This document shows, piece after piece, positions 54,759 to 63,513 of a DNA stretch of 64,000 bases. Position 1 is the stretch's first letter. Each line of letters starts with the position of its first letter. The notes under the pieces were generated by a model. It had not been told where the DNA came from. It worked only from the letters and a program-made list of their open reading frames with translations, and searched no databases. The stretch comes from an uncultured Synergistales bacterium. GTDB lineage: Bacteria; Synergistota; Synergistia; Synergistales; Aminobacteriaceae. The stretch lies in assembly GCA_905235735.1 (NCBI GenBank), contig CAJOMU010000005.1, positions 1 to 64,000 on the forward strand. The letters run 5' to 3'. The position numbers were made by a program, and so were the translations under genes.

Positions 54759-56377
54759 ATGTCCAGTATCTTTTCATTTGAACTTACTACTAATGTCGAT
54801 GCTACTGCACTGAAACCGTTCACAGGAGGATGCATGAAATGCTGAAGCGCATCAATACCCATAATGATCCCTAGTGCCTCTGCAGGAACTCCTAACTGTG
54901 AAATAGCAATAGAAATACACACAAGCGATGCACCTGTTATGCCCGGAGCACTGACAGTTAAAATCGTAACATATATTATAAACGGGAGAATACTTTCTAC
55001 AGGGACATTAACGCCGTAGATTTTCGCGAGCATCAGTGAACTTAATGCTGTATACGTTGCAGAAGCATCAAGGCTTATTGTTGCACCAAAAGGAATCGAG
55101 AATGAATATATACGCTTAGGTACTCCCATTTCATCGCAGGCATTCATATTGCTGGGAATAGAACCCGTTGTTGATGATGACATTGCAAGTAACGCATACG
55201 GAAAAAATTTCTTCAGTGCATGAATCGGATTGAGCTTCCCAAAAATAAGAATATGAAGACATGACATAATCCAAAGACAGATCATACCTGCCACAATTGA
55301 AGCTATGAATCCCGTGAATGAGAGCAGAATTTTTGAGTCAGTCGTGAGAAGTGAAGAAAGTATAGAACAAAATCCGGCTAACGGAAGAAAACACATAATG
55401 ATTTTTGTGATTGCCATGAAAAGCTGACAGCATGAATCAAAAAATTCACGCAGAGGCTTCGCTGATTCTCATATTGTAAGAAGACCTGCACCGCATAAAA
55501 ACGCGAGGAATAAAACTTGAAACATATTCATCTCAAGGAAGGGACGCAGAAAATTTGACGGTACAATATTAACAATGACATCGCTATTAGGAATTGACGC
55601 AGCAGATACAGCAGGATTAGATGCCACGAGATGAATGCCTTCGCAGGGCTGTAACAGGAAAAATATTCCGACACCTATACATGTAGCCATGAACATTTTT
55701 ATCAGGAATGCACTCACAATCTTTAAGCCTACGCGCCCAAGCTCGGAGAAATTCTTGAATGGTGAAATGCAGTTCACGATTGCAAAGAATATCAGAGGAG
55801 TTACGATAGCTTTTATGATGTTCATGTACATAGTGTTAAAAGGCACAAGAACAATGCTGTTTACAGCAGAACATAATGACTCCGATGCGAAATTCTTCAT
55901 CAAAGCTCCTATGATAACTGCCGAGATTAAAGCCGTAAGCGTCAACCAGAAAGCAGCTCTGTTTGAACGTACAGCAATAACCGTTATGATATTGAATCCG
56001 CGCCTGTGTGAATATCTCAGTCTGTCTTCAAATGAATGAAGCAGGATATTCTGTATTGCCTCGTAAGCTGCGGGCATGCCTTCTTCATCGAATGAGATTC
56101 CTGGATTCAAAGTCTCCAGAAAATCAAATTTTTCGCCTGGCACTGTGAGTTTCACTGTTATTCTGCCGAAGAATTTTTTGATGCTCACATAAAATGCTCC
56201 GCCTTCTTTGAGGTTTCCATGTTCAATGAGATGCGTCAATGATTCTTCTGCCATTAAATTTGCACGTGATTCTTCGTTGGAATTGAGGTGATATTTCTTC
56301 AGGTGTTCTCTGATGAAACTTAATGCTTCACTTATTGAAGCGATCTTTGAATTTGAATTTACACTGAATTTTTTCAT
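54740..56377 (-). pseudogene. Dicarboxylate/amino acid:cation symporter with N-terminal GHKL-like domain, broken by an opal codon
   Basis: One frame of 545 codons is interrupted only by TGA at 55469-55471 (codon 303). It reads FLCGAGLLTI, stop, ESAKPLREFFDSC, where relatives have Gly-Glu. GGA to TGA is the simplest change. Residues ~1-130 resemble an RsbW-like ATPase (NLMAEESLTHLIEHGN...KLTVPGEKFDF) with a degenerate G box. Residues ~135-545 are an SLC1/DAACS glutamate or dicarboxylate carrier (AIVTPLIFFAIVNCI, MSSSTTGSIPSNM, SIPFGATISLDASATY, APGITGASL). TGA is a normal stop elsewhere, so reassignment is not supported. Confidence 0.82.
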
Positions 56378-56395
56378 CTTTCCGTCCTTCCTGTA

Positions 56396-56434
56396 TCAGC
56401 ATAATTTATCTCCGTCTTTTGTTTCGTTGGGCTT
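56396..56434 (-). pseudogene. Remnant of a csaA-like gene 3' end
   Basis: The minus strand reads KPNETKDGDKLC then stop, matching the CsaA tail [12 protein letters not shown] at 63514-63549. A 26-base stretch (56394-56419 and 63512-63537) is identical. Nothing of the rest of the gene remains. Confidence 0.75.
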
Positions 56435-56435
56435 A

Positions 56436-56496
56436 AATGATAGCATGTTAAACCCTATTTGATTGAAAATCCTTCATTTATTTGTAAAATTTTTCC
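56436..56496 (-). repeat. 61-bp imperfect repeat, copy 2 (remnant of a second symporter 3' end)
   Basis: On the minus strand it encodes EKFYK, stop, then the same spacer sequence as copy 1. Upstream similarity to the symporter ends at once, so only the tail of a former paralogue seems to survive. Confidence 0.8.
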
Positions 56497-56569
56497 CTCA
56501 TCACATTAATCGCAGTAAAACCCTTAATTTTACCTACGAGGATATAAGACGTAATATAGTGTAGTTTTC

Positions 56570-56598
56570 TTGCTTTTCTGTTCTGTCGTCTGTATAAT
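56570..56598 (+). promoter_or_regulatory. Promoter of the polyol dehydrogenase-ABC operon
   Basis: TTGCTT (56570-56575), a 17-bp spacer and a perfect TATAAT (56593-56598). The predicted leader is about 155 nt and passes through the IS-end remnant. Confidence 0.65.
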
Positions 56599-56625
56599 TA
56601 TATGCACAATTCCAAAAAATTAAAT

Positions 56626-56730
56626 ATGGCTAGGGCATCGGCCATTAGCGGATACAAAGTAAGGCTAGAGCGATCTGGCAGTGTTGTTGAAGTTAGAGTC
56701 CCCTGCTTCTAAGCGTGGGCAGGATGCCAA
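56626..56730 (+). mobile_element. Remnant of an IS200/IS605-type right end (tnpB 3' end)
   Basis: A 28-codon frame (56626-56712) ends SGSVVEVRVPCF, stop. It is followed by a short inverted repeat (CCTGC/GCAGG) and GGATGCCAA. The run GGCAGTGTTGTTGAAGTTAG, then a C-rich/G-rich hairpin around the stop codon, is the layout I know from the 3' ends of tnpB genes, where it doubles as omega-RNA scaffold. The rest of the element is missing. The whole stretch 56378-56758 has no intact gene; it holds this remnant, the csaA and symporter tails, and the operon promoter. Confidence 0.5.
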
Positions 56731-56758
56731 ATACTCAAAAATGAGGAGGTATTGTAGC

Positions 56759-57847
56759 ATGGCAGTAAGAGGGAGTATCCCAGAGACCATGAAGGCACTG
56801 GTAGCTTACTCAAAGGATAATTACCGTTTTGAAGCGGCTTATCCTACGCCGAAATGTGGCCCGGATGACATTATCATCAAGACTGAGGGTTGCGGCATTT
56901 GTACTTCAGACGTGAAGTGCTATCACAAGGCAGGACGTTATTGGGGCGAAGGTGTTATGCCCGCATGGGTAAAACCGCCTTTCATTCCAGGACACGAATT
57001 CTTCGGGCGTGTAGTTCAGCTAGGAGAAAACGTTGAAGGCTATGAAATTGGCGAACGTCTGGCGGCGGATCAGATAGTGCCTTGCGGAAAGTGCAAGTTC
57101 TGCAAAACTGGTCGTTACTGGATGTGTCAGCCACACGATATGTTAGGCTACATGTCGTACACGAATGGCGGAATGGCGGAGTATGTCCGTTACACGAAGA
57201 ACTGCGTCGTTCATAAAGTTCCTTCAGATTTAGCGTTCGAGAAAGCATTGCTGATTGAGCCGTATAGCTGTTCAAAACATGCAGTAGACAGAGCTTCAGT
57301 TACGAATGAAGACGTGCTTGTGATTTCAGGTTCAGGAACACTTGGGCTTGGCATGATCACATACGCGAGGATGAAGAACCCGAAACTCTTAATCGCTCTC
57401 GATATGGTAGACGCAAGGCTTGAGAAAGCTAAGGAGTTTGGTGCGGATCTTGTATTCAATCCAGGCAAATGCGACATTGAGAAGGAGATTAAGGCACTGA
57501 CGGAAGGCTACGGCTGTGATATTTACATTGAGGCAACGGGGCATCCGTCAAGCGTAATTCAGGGACTTCGAGTGATTCGCAAGATGGGAACGTTCGTAGA
57601 GTTCAGTGTGTTCGGTCAGGAAACCACAGTAGATTGGTCAATCATTGGAGACGGGAAGGAACTCAATCTTCTTGGAGCACACCTTAGCCCTTATGCGTAT
57701 CCGTTTGTGATTGAGAATCTTGCGAACGGGAAACTCAAAACAGATGGTGTTGTTACGCACCTGTTCAGGCTTGAAGAATGGGAAAAAGCCTTTGAGCAGG
57801 CAGCAGGCGGTTGTGGAGATCTGAAAGTCGGATTTAAATTCGACTAA
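56759..57847 (+). CDS. Zinc-type polyol dehydrogenase (erythritol/L-threitol dehydrogenase-like)
   Basis: This 362-residue medium-chain dehydrogenase starts at ATG 56759 (MAVRGSIPETMKALVAY), nine bases after GAGGAGG. Catalytic Zn motifs are GCGICTSDVKCYHKAG and PGHEFFGRV. The structural Zn loop is PCGKCKFCKTGRYWMC. The Rossmann segment is VISGSGTLGLGMI. The N-terminal pattern and the Trp/Pro-rich loop resemble the erythritol/L-threitol dehydrogenase branch, so a sugar alcohol substrate is likely but not proven. It is the first gene of an operon with an ABC importer, which should supply the polyol. Confidence 0.88.
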   Translation: MAVRGSIPETMKALVAYSKDNYRFEAAYPTPKCGPDDIIIKTEGCGICTSDVKCYHKAGRYWGEGVMPAWVKPPFIPGHEFFGRVVQLGENVEGYEIGERLAADQIVPCGKCKFCKTGRYWMCQPHDMLGYMSYTNGGMAEYVRYTKNCVVHKVPSDLAFEKALLIEPYSCSKHAVDRASVTNEDVLVISGSGTLGLGMITYARMKNPKLLIALDMVDARLEKAKEFGADLVFNPGKCDIEKEIKALTEGYGCDIYIEATGHPSSVIQGLRVIRKMGTFVEFSVFGQETTVDWSIIGDGKELNLLGAHLSPYAYPFVIENLANGKLKTDGVVTHLFRLEEWEKAFEQAAGGCGDLKVGFKFD

Positions 57848-57900
57848 GCTGTATTTGTGCTGATTTATCAGCTGATTTATCATAGGGAGGGAATGTAATA

Positions 57901-59262
57901 ATGATTAAAAAATTTGTAGCTGTTGTTTTGACTGCGCTTATGGTTATGTGCGCTGGTGCCGCATTTGCCGACATCAACTGGAAAGCATACGAGGGAACGA
58001 CCATCAATGTAATGTTCAACGAGCATACATACGCGAACGCGATTATAGCAAAGATGGCAGATTTCGAGAAATTGACAGGTATCAAAGTTGTGTACTCAAC
58101 CACACCAGAGACCAACTATTTCGACAAGTTGAACACAGCTCTTAGCAGCCGTACAGGTGATCCTGATATTTTCATGACTGGTGCTTATCAGACTTGGGAA
58201 TATGCTCCTGCTGGTTACATGGAGCCACTTGATGCTTACATTCAGGATAGCAGCAAGACATCAGAGTCATACAAGTACGATGACTTTATTCCCGGAATCA
58301 TCAATGCACTGAAGTGGGACTTAGTACCAGGACACCCAGTAGGCAAAGGCAAACTGTGGGCACTTCCAATGGGCTGGGAGATAAACACGCTGACCTACAA
58401 CAAGAAAATCTTTGAGGCAAAAGGTATCAAGGTTCCGACAACGACAAAAGAGCTTTATGATGCGGCAGTAGCATTGAAAGAACATGCGGGAAGCGGCACA
58501 TACGGATTAGCAGTACGAGGCACAAGAGACTGGGGAACAATACACCCTGCTTATATGTCATTGTTCGCAACATGGGGAGCAAAGGACTTTGTAACTGAGG
58601 GCGGCAAATTAGTCTGCAAGTTAGACTCCAAAGAAGCGATAGAGATGACGGATTACTGGGTAAAGTTAATCAAGGCAGGCGGTGCACCTCAGTGGTCAAC
58701 GTATGGCTGGGAACTTTGCGGTGCTGATCTTGGAGCAGGAAAAGCGGCTATGATGTGGGACGCAGACAGAGGCGGTTACACACAGAACGTAGAGGGAGCA
58801 TCAGCAGAGGCAGGCAACCTTGCATTCAGCGGAATCCCACTGCCAGAAGGTGTAAAAGTACAGCGTTCAAATCTTTGGGCATGGTCAATGGGAATGAACG
58901 CCTACTCAAAGAATAAAGACGCAGCGTGGCTCTTCCTTCAGTACTTCACGAGTCCTGAATTCATGCTTTACTCCGGAACTGAAGGTGATTGCACAGATAC
59001 ACCGCGTCAGTCAGTCATGAGCAGCAAAGCCTACAGAGACATAGTAAACAAGGCAGAAGGTTATCTGAAGTCATTCGAGGAAGTCTCAGCCAATGCAACG
59101 ATATTCTTCACACCTCAGCCCTATTTCTTCGAGACCACAACAATGTGGGCAGAAGTCCTTCAGGATCTTGTCGTAACCAATAAATACAAATCCACAGAAG
59201 AAGCTATGAAGCAGCTCGCCGAAAAACTCACTGACTTGGTTTCAGACCTGGAAGTTGAGTAA
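57901..59262 (+). CDS. ABC sugar/polyol transporter, extracellular solute-binding protein
   Basis: This 453-residue family 1 solute-binding protein has signal peptide MIKKFVAVVLTALMVM with cleavage near AFA. The mature start INVMFNEHTYANAIIAKMADFEKLTGIKV, plus DPDIFMTGAYQTWEYAPAG and the C-terminal helices, match MalE/UgpB-like binders. AGGGAGG precedes the ATG. A hairpin with a short T-run just after the gene would raise its mRNA relative to the permease genes. Confidence 0.93.
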   Translation: MIKKFVAVVLTALMVMCAGAAFADINWKAYEGTTINVMFNEHTYANAIIAKMADFEKLTGIKVVYSTTPETNYFDKLNTALSSRTGDPDIFMTGAYQTWEYAPAGYMEPLDAYIQDSSKTSESYKYDDFIPGIINALKWDLVPGHPVGKGKLWALPMGWEINTLTYNKKIFEAKGIKVPTTTKELYDAAVALKEHAGSGTYGLAVRGTRDWGTIHPAYMSLFATWGAKDFVTEGGKLVCKLDSKEAIEMTDYWVKLIKAGGAPQWSTYGWELCGADLGAGKAAMMWDADRGGYTQNVEGASAEAGNLAFSGIPLPEGVKVQRSNLWAWSMGMNAYSKNKDAAWLFLQYFTSPEFMLYSGTEGDCTDTPRQSVMSSKAYRDIVNKAEGYLKSFEEVSANATIFFTPQPYFFETTTMWAEVLQDLVVTNKYKSTEEAMKQLAEKLTDLVSDLEVE

Positions 59263-59298
59263 ATGCACATCGAGATAAATTCAGAGTAAGCAAACACA

Positions 59299-59344
59299 AA
59301 AGCATTGAGTGAAAGGTTTTAGTGGCCTATCCTCAGTGCTTTTT
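59299..59344 (+). terminator. Intra-operon hairpin (attenuator-like) between binding protein and permeases
   Basis: AAAGCATTGAG (59299-59309) pairs with CTCAGTGCTTT (59332-59342, one G-U), followed by five T. Such partial terminators let binding protein exceed membrane subunits. Confidence 0.7.
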
Positions 59345-59366
59345 CATTAAGTTAGGAGGAGTAAAA

Positions 59367-60296
59367 ATGTCCACCACCAGTAATTCAATTACCCCCGACC
59401 TGAATAAACTTCCGTTCAAAACGAGGATACGCCCTTATCTCATAGTAGCTCCGGCACTCATCATAACGATCGGTATCATGATACCCTTCATTATGGCGAT
59501 ATTCCTCTCGCTGACAAATTATTCGTTCCGTCGTCCCACGTTCTCATTTATTGCCTTTCAGAACTGGAGCAGGATACTAAGTTCAAGAGAGTTCTGGCAT
59601 GCACTGTGGGTTACAATTCAGTATGCATTCTTCAGCACATTGGTAGAAATGGTTCTCGGAGTATGTATAGCAATGCTGCTGAACAGTCTCAATAACTGGT
59701 TCTCAAAATTCCTTAGAGTAGCATTGATATTCCCGTTGATGATTGCACCGATTACGGCAACAATAGTTTGGCAGCTCATGCTTAACAGTTCCGTCGGCAT
59801 TGTTGAAAAGTTCCTGAACATCTTCGGAGTGTTTAATTTTCCATGGGCAGCAGCACCATCGACAGCAATGCTTACTGTGGTAATGATTGACATGTGGGTT
59901 AATACATCTTTCGTAATGCTCTTAGTTCTTGCAGGCTTACAGTCTCTGCCTAAATCTCCGTTTGAATCAGCCAAGATCGATGGCGGAAGTGCGTGGTTCA
60001 ACTTCGTTAATCTCACACTCCCAATGCTGAAGCCAAGCCTCTATATCGCTTTACTGTTCCGTCTTATGTCAGCTCTTCAGGAATATGCAATTATCTTCGG
60101 ACTCACTAAAGGCGGTCCTGGCGATACTCTCATGAACCTGTCGCTTACTTCATATCAGACTGGCTTTAAGTTCCAGAGGATCGGACAATCTCTGCCGTAT
60201 ATTCTTGTGCTGTGGATAATCGTGTTCTTTACTGCAAAATTCATCGTGAAGAAGCAGAGAGCCGCTCAGAGACAAGCAGCTGGTCTTGAGAGTTAA
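59367..60296 (+). CDS. ABC transporter permease (MalF/UgpA type)
   Basis: This 309-residue protein has six membrane helices. The EAA loop reads ESAKIDGGSAWFNFVNLTLPMLKPSL, which contacts the ATPase. The start is ATG 59367 (MSTTSNS), with TAGGAGGAG upstream. Earlier in-frame starts fall in the terminator hairpin region. It pairs with the next permease to form the channel. Confidence 0.94.
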   Translation: MSTTSNSITPDLNKLPFKTRIRPYLIVAPALIITIGIMIPFIMAIFLSLTNYSFRRPTFSFIAFQNWSRILSSREFWHALWVTIQYAFFSTLVEMVLGVCIAMLLNSLNNWFSKFLRVALIFPLMIAPITATIVWQLMLNSSVGIVEKFLNIFGVFNFPWAAAPSTAMLTVVMIDMWVNTSFVMLLVLAGLQSLPKSPFESAKIDGGSAWFNFVNLTLPMLKPSLYIALLFRLMSALQEYAIIFGLTKGGPGDTLMNLSLTSYQTGFKFQRIGQSLPYILVLWIIVFFTAKFIVKKQRAAQRQAAGLES

Positions 60297-60322
60297 AAAC
60301 ACAATCGAAGGAGGAAAGAAAC

Positions 60323-61147
60323 ATGAATAAAGGGTCAAAACGTCTTCTGACAATAACACAGAATGGACTGCTGTTTATTTACGCGATATTCGCATTATTC
60401 CCGCTCATCTGGATGGTGCTTTTGTCCATTAAGTCAGACACACAGATGTACACAACGACGTTCAATTTCACGCCTACGCTTTCAAACTATACAGAAGTTC
60501 TCCTGAAGACTGATTACTTCAAGTATCTCCTTGACAGTCTTATCGTTGCCGGCGGTGCTGTCATTATCTCCGTCATAGCTGGTGTACCTGCGGCCTATGC
60601 ATTGGCACGCTACGACTTCAAGAAAAAAGAGGATATTGCATTTCAGATACTTTCGTTTAAGTTTGCGCCTGAAATCCTGGTTGTGCTTCCGCTGTTCATG
60701 ATTTATCAGACACTGGGTCTTTACGATTCATACTTCGGGCTTATCTGGGTATATCAATTAATCTCAATGCCGCTTTTAATCTGGGTTGTCAGAGGTTACT
60801 TTGAAGATATTTCAGTTGAGATAGAACATGCGGCTCAGGTTGACGGGTATTCGTGGTATCAGATTTTCTTCAAGATGCTGCTGCCGCTTATTAAACCCGG
60901 TCTCGTGTCGGCAGCTTTGCTCGCGTTCATCTTTGCATGGAACACTTTCACATTCCCGCTGTTGCTGGCAGGATCAAAGATACAGCCTATCACTGTCGCT
61001 ATAACTAAATTTCTTGGTACTGATACTGCACACTACGGACAACTTGCCGTTGCCGCTACAGTTTCCGCACTGCCAGCGATTATTTTCGCTCTGTGCATTC
61101 AGAAACATCTTGTTCGCGGTCTCAGCTTCGGTGCTGTTAAGGGATAA
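60323..61147 (+). CDS. ABC transporter permease (MalG/UgpE type)
   Basis: This 274-residue protein has six membrane helices and the EAA loop EHAAQVDGYSWYQIFFKMLLPLIKPGL. GAAGGAGG lies about 7 nt before the ATG. It is the second half of the importer channel. Confidence 0.94.
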   Translation: MNKGSKRLLTITQNGLLFIYAIFALFPLIWMVLLSIKSDTQMYTTTFNFTPTLSNYTEVLLKTDYFKYLLDSLIVAGGAVIISVIAGVPAAYALARYDFKKKEDIAFQILSFKFAPEILVVLPLFMIYQTLGLYDSYFGLIWVYQLISMPLLIWVVRGYFEDISVEIEHAAQVDGYSWYQIFFKMLLPLIKPGLVSAALLAFIFAWNTFTFPLLLAGSKIQPITVAITKFLGTDTAHYGQLAVAATVSALPAIIFALCIQKHLVRGLSFGAVKG

Positions 61148-61159
61148 GGAGGTAAGGTA

Positions 61160-62335
61160 ATGTCGAGAATAACACTTGAGAATATCCACAAGACTTTTGG
61201 AAAAGTTAAAGCTCTTGATGGTGTCAGCATTGATGTAAAAGACAAGGAGTTCTTCGTTCTGTTCGGGCCGGCAGGTGCAGGAAAGACTACAATTCTCAAC
61301 TGCATAGCGGGTATTGCAATGCCCGAAGAAGGTGTAGTCAAATTCGATGGCGAAATCATAAACCTCGTTGAAACTGCAAAACGAAATGTAGCTATGGTCT
61401 TTGAGAATTACGCTTTGTATCCGCAGATGACCGTTTATGACAACATGGCCTCACCTTTACGCAGTGATCTATACAGGCAGAATGAGGACGTTATTAAAGA
61501 ACGTGTCTATGCGGCGGCAAAGATGATGAAAATGGAAAACCTTCTTGAACGTCTGCCGAGTCAGCTCTCAAACGGACAAAAACAGCGTGTTGCTATGGGA
61601 CGTGCTCTTGTTCGTACTCCGAATGTCTTCCTAATGGACGAGCCTTTAGCACACCTCGACGCTAAACTCAGAAACGCAATGCGCACTGAACTGAAGGAAA
61701 TGCAGGCCAATTTCGGCACTACCAGTATATACGTTACGCATGACTTCATGGAGGCAATGTCGCTCGGAGACAGAATAGCAATCGTGAATCAGGGAAAGAT
61801 AGTGCAGATAGGAACACCTGATGACATATATTATCTTGCTTGCAACGAATTTGTGGCTCAGCTTATGGGCGATCCTGAGATAAATATTCTTTCGGGTCTT
61901 CTTAGGAAAAACGGGGATAACTACAGCTTCCTATCGAACGGTTCAGAGTTTGTACTTCCTGCTGATGCGGCGTTAATGAACAAACTTGCGGCTTACGATG
62001 GGAAATCCGTAGACATCGGAATACGTCCGCAGCATGTGATGTATTCATTCAGCAAAGATGCTGGATACCGCGACTATCAGGTGTACAGCTATGAAAGCAT
62101 CGGGAACAAGTCCGTAATCGAAGCATATCCTGCCGGACATAGCGGACGCGGAGATACTCATACACATGTCAGAATGATTGCGCCAAACGGTTTGACTATC
62201 AAGATTGACCAGTTGATTTACATTGATTTCAAACTTGATCACACAATGTTCTTCGATGGCAGCAGCAAAGAATTTATCGGTTGTTACAACGAGGCTGGAA
62301 TAAGGGCGTTATCAGCTGGAAAGGAGGAAGCATAA
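61160..62335 (+). CDS. ABC transporter ATP-binding protein 1 (MalK/UgpC type)
   Basis: This 391-residue ATPase has Walker A GPAGAGKTT, signature LSNGQKQRVAMGRAL (Gly to Asn in LSGGQ), Walker B VFLMDEPLAHLD and switch His in YVTHDFMEAM. The usual Q-loop Gln is Glu here (MVFENYALYPQMT). Residues ~240-391 form the regulatory OB (TOBE) domain. It probably works as a heterodimer with the next gene's product, which starts 1 nt after this stop codon. Confidence 0.94.
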   Translation: MSRITLENIHKTFGKVKALDGVSIDVKDKEFFVLFGPAGAGKTTILNCIAGIAMPEEGVVKFDGEIINLVETAKRNVAMVFENYALYPQMTVYDNMASPLRSDLYRQNEDVIKERVYAAAKMMKMENLLERLPSQLSNGQKQRVAMGRALVRTPNVFLMDEPLAHLDAKLRNAMRTELKEMQANFGTTSIYVTHDFMEAMSLGDRIAIVNQGKIVQIGTPDDIYYLACNEFVAQLMGDPEINILSGLLRKNGDNYSFLSNGSEFVLPADAALMNKLAAYDGKSVDIGIRPQHVMYSFSKDAGYRDYQVYSYESIGNKSVIEAYPAGHSGRGDTHTHVRMIAPNGLTIKIDQLIYIDFKLDHTMFFDGSSKEFIGCYNEAGIRALSAGKEEA

Positions 62336-62336
62336 C

Positions 62337-63455
62337 ATGGCAGGATTGAAGCTGGTACACCTCTACAAGAGGTATGAGAACAGCGGGAAGAAAAAGAGCA
62401 TTCAGAATAACTATGCCGTGAACGATCTGAACCTTGAGTGCGCTCAGGGTGAATTTCTTGCACTGCTTGGGCCATCAGGCTGCGGTAAAACTACAACACT
62501 GCGAATGACTGCGGGACTTGAGGACATTACGAAGGGCGATATTTATATCGGCGACACACGCGTCAATGATTTAGCTCCAAAGGATCGACACATCGGCCTC
62601 GCTTTTGAGGACTACGCTATGTACCCTCCCATGACTGTCTACGAAAATATAGCGTTCAACCTCAGAGCTAAGAAAGTCGACAAGAATGAAATAGACCGCC
62701 GTGTCAGAGAAATAGCACCATTGATGCAGGTTGAAGATATTCTCGACACAATGCCCGTGAAATTATCAGGCGGACAGAAACAGCGTGTAAACATTGCAAG
62801 AGCTATTATCCGTCGTCCTGAACTCCTCCTCATGGATGAGCCTCTTTCACACCTTGACGGTAAGGCACGACAGGCAATGCGTGTTGAGATAAAGCGGTTG
62901 ATAAACGAGATAAAATGCACCACAGTGTATGTTACACACGATCAGCTTGAGGCCATGTCTCTGGCTGACAGGATAGCGATCATTAACTTCGGTGTATTGC
63001 AGCAGGTTGGTACTCCGGCTGAAGTATACGACAACCCAGTTAATGAGTTCGTTGCTTCTTTCATTGGTGAACCGCCCATGAACATCATGGAGACAAAGAT
63101 CATCAAGAAAGATGGAAACTTCTTCTTCACGTTTGAAGGCTCTGACCTGAATATCCATGTGCCTGAACGTTATTACAGCGTTATCGAGGACGGCTTCAAA
63201 TGCAAAATGGGTGTGCGTCCTATGGATTTGCTAATCGGGGATGAGAATTCAAAAGGTACACCTGAAAGAATAGCCACATTCGAGAACTTAGGTGATGAAC
63301 GCCGTATCGGTATTCGCGTCGGCAATACACTGATGATGTTGATCACGGAAAACGAGAGACGTTACAAGAGCGGAGACATAATCAGGCTGGAAGTACGCGG
63401 AGAGAAGACACACCTGTTTGATTTAGAGACAGGCAACAGAATACGTGAGAAGTAA
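62337..63455 (+). CDS. ABC transporter ATP-binding protein 2 (MalK/UgpC type)
   Basis: This 372-residue ATPase has Walker A GPSGCGKTT, an intact LSGGQKQRVNIARAI signature, Walker B LLLMDEPLSHLD and YVTHDQLEAMSLAD. The Q-loop position is again Glu (LAFEDYAMYPPMT). A C-terminal TOBE domain is present. The paired, non-identical ATPases and the odd Q-loops suggest a specialised heterodimeric importer. It is the last gene of the polyol operon; a terminator follows. Confidence 0.94.
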   Translation: MAGLKLVHLYKRYENSGKKKSIQNNYAVNDLNLECAQGEFLALLGPSGCGKTTTLRMTAGLEDITKGDIYIGDTRVNDLAPKDRHIGLAFEDYAMYPPMTVYENIAFNLRAKKVDKNEIDRRVREIAPLMQVEDILDTMPVKLSGGQKQRVNIARAIIRRPELLLMDEPLSHLDGKARQAMRVEIKRLINEIKCTTVYVTHDQLEAMSLADRIAIINFGVLQQVGTPAEVYDNPVNEFVASFIGEPPMNIMETKIIKKDGNFFFTFEGSDLNIHVPERYYSVIEDGFKCKMGVRPMDLLIGDENSKGTPERIATFENLGDERRIGIRVGNTLMMLITENERRYKSGDIIRLEVRGEKTHLFDLETGNRIREK

Positions 63456-63484
63456 CAATTCCCCAATCTACAAGAACGAAAGAG

Positions 63485-63512
63485 GAGGCTTGCGTTTTTG
63501 CAGGCCTCTTTT
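63485..63512 (+). terminator. Terminator after the polyol ABC operon
   Basis: The stem GAGGCTTGC/GCAGGCCTC (one G-U pair) has a six-base loop and is followed by TTTT. It directly abuts the convergent csaA stop. Confidence 0.82.
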
Positions 63513-63513
63513 A

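Noticed and set aside
55469-55471. UGA-to-glycine code reassignment as in some candidate-phylum bacteria
   Set aside because: TGA functions as the terminal codon of several intact genes here (for example csaA at 63514), so the genome uses TGA as stop.
56560-56758. Riboswitch in the polyol operon leader
   Set aside because: No match to a known riboswitch core could be recognised; the IS-end explanation fits the stop codon, hairpin and flanking motif better.
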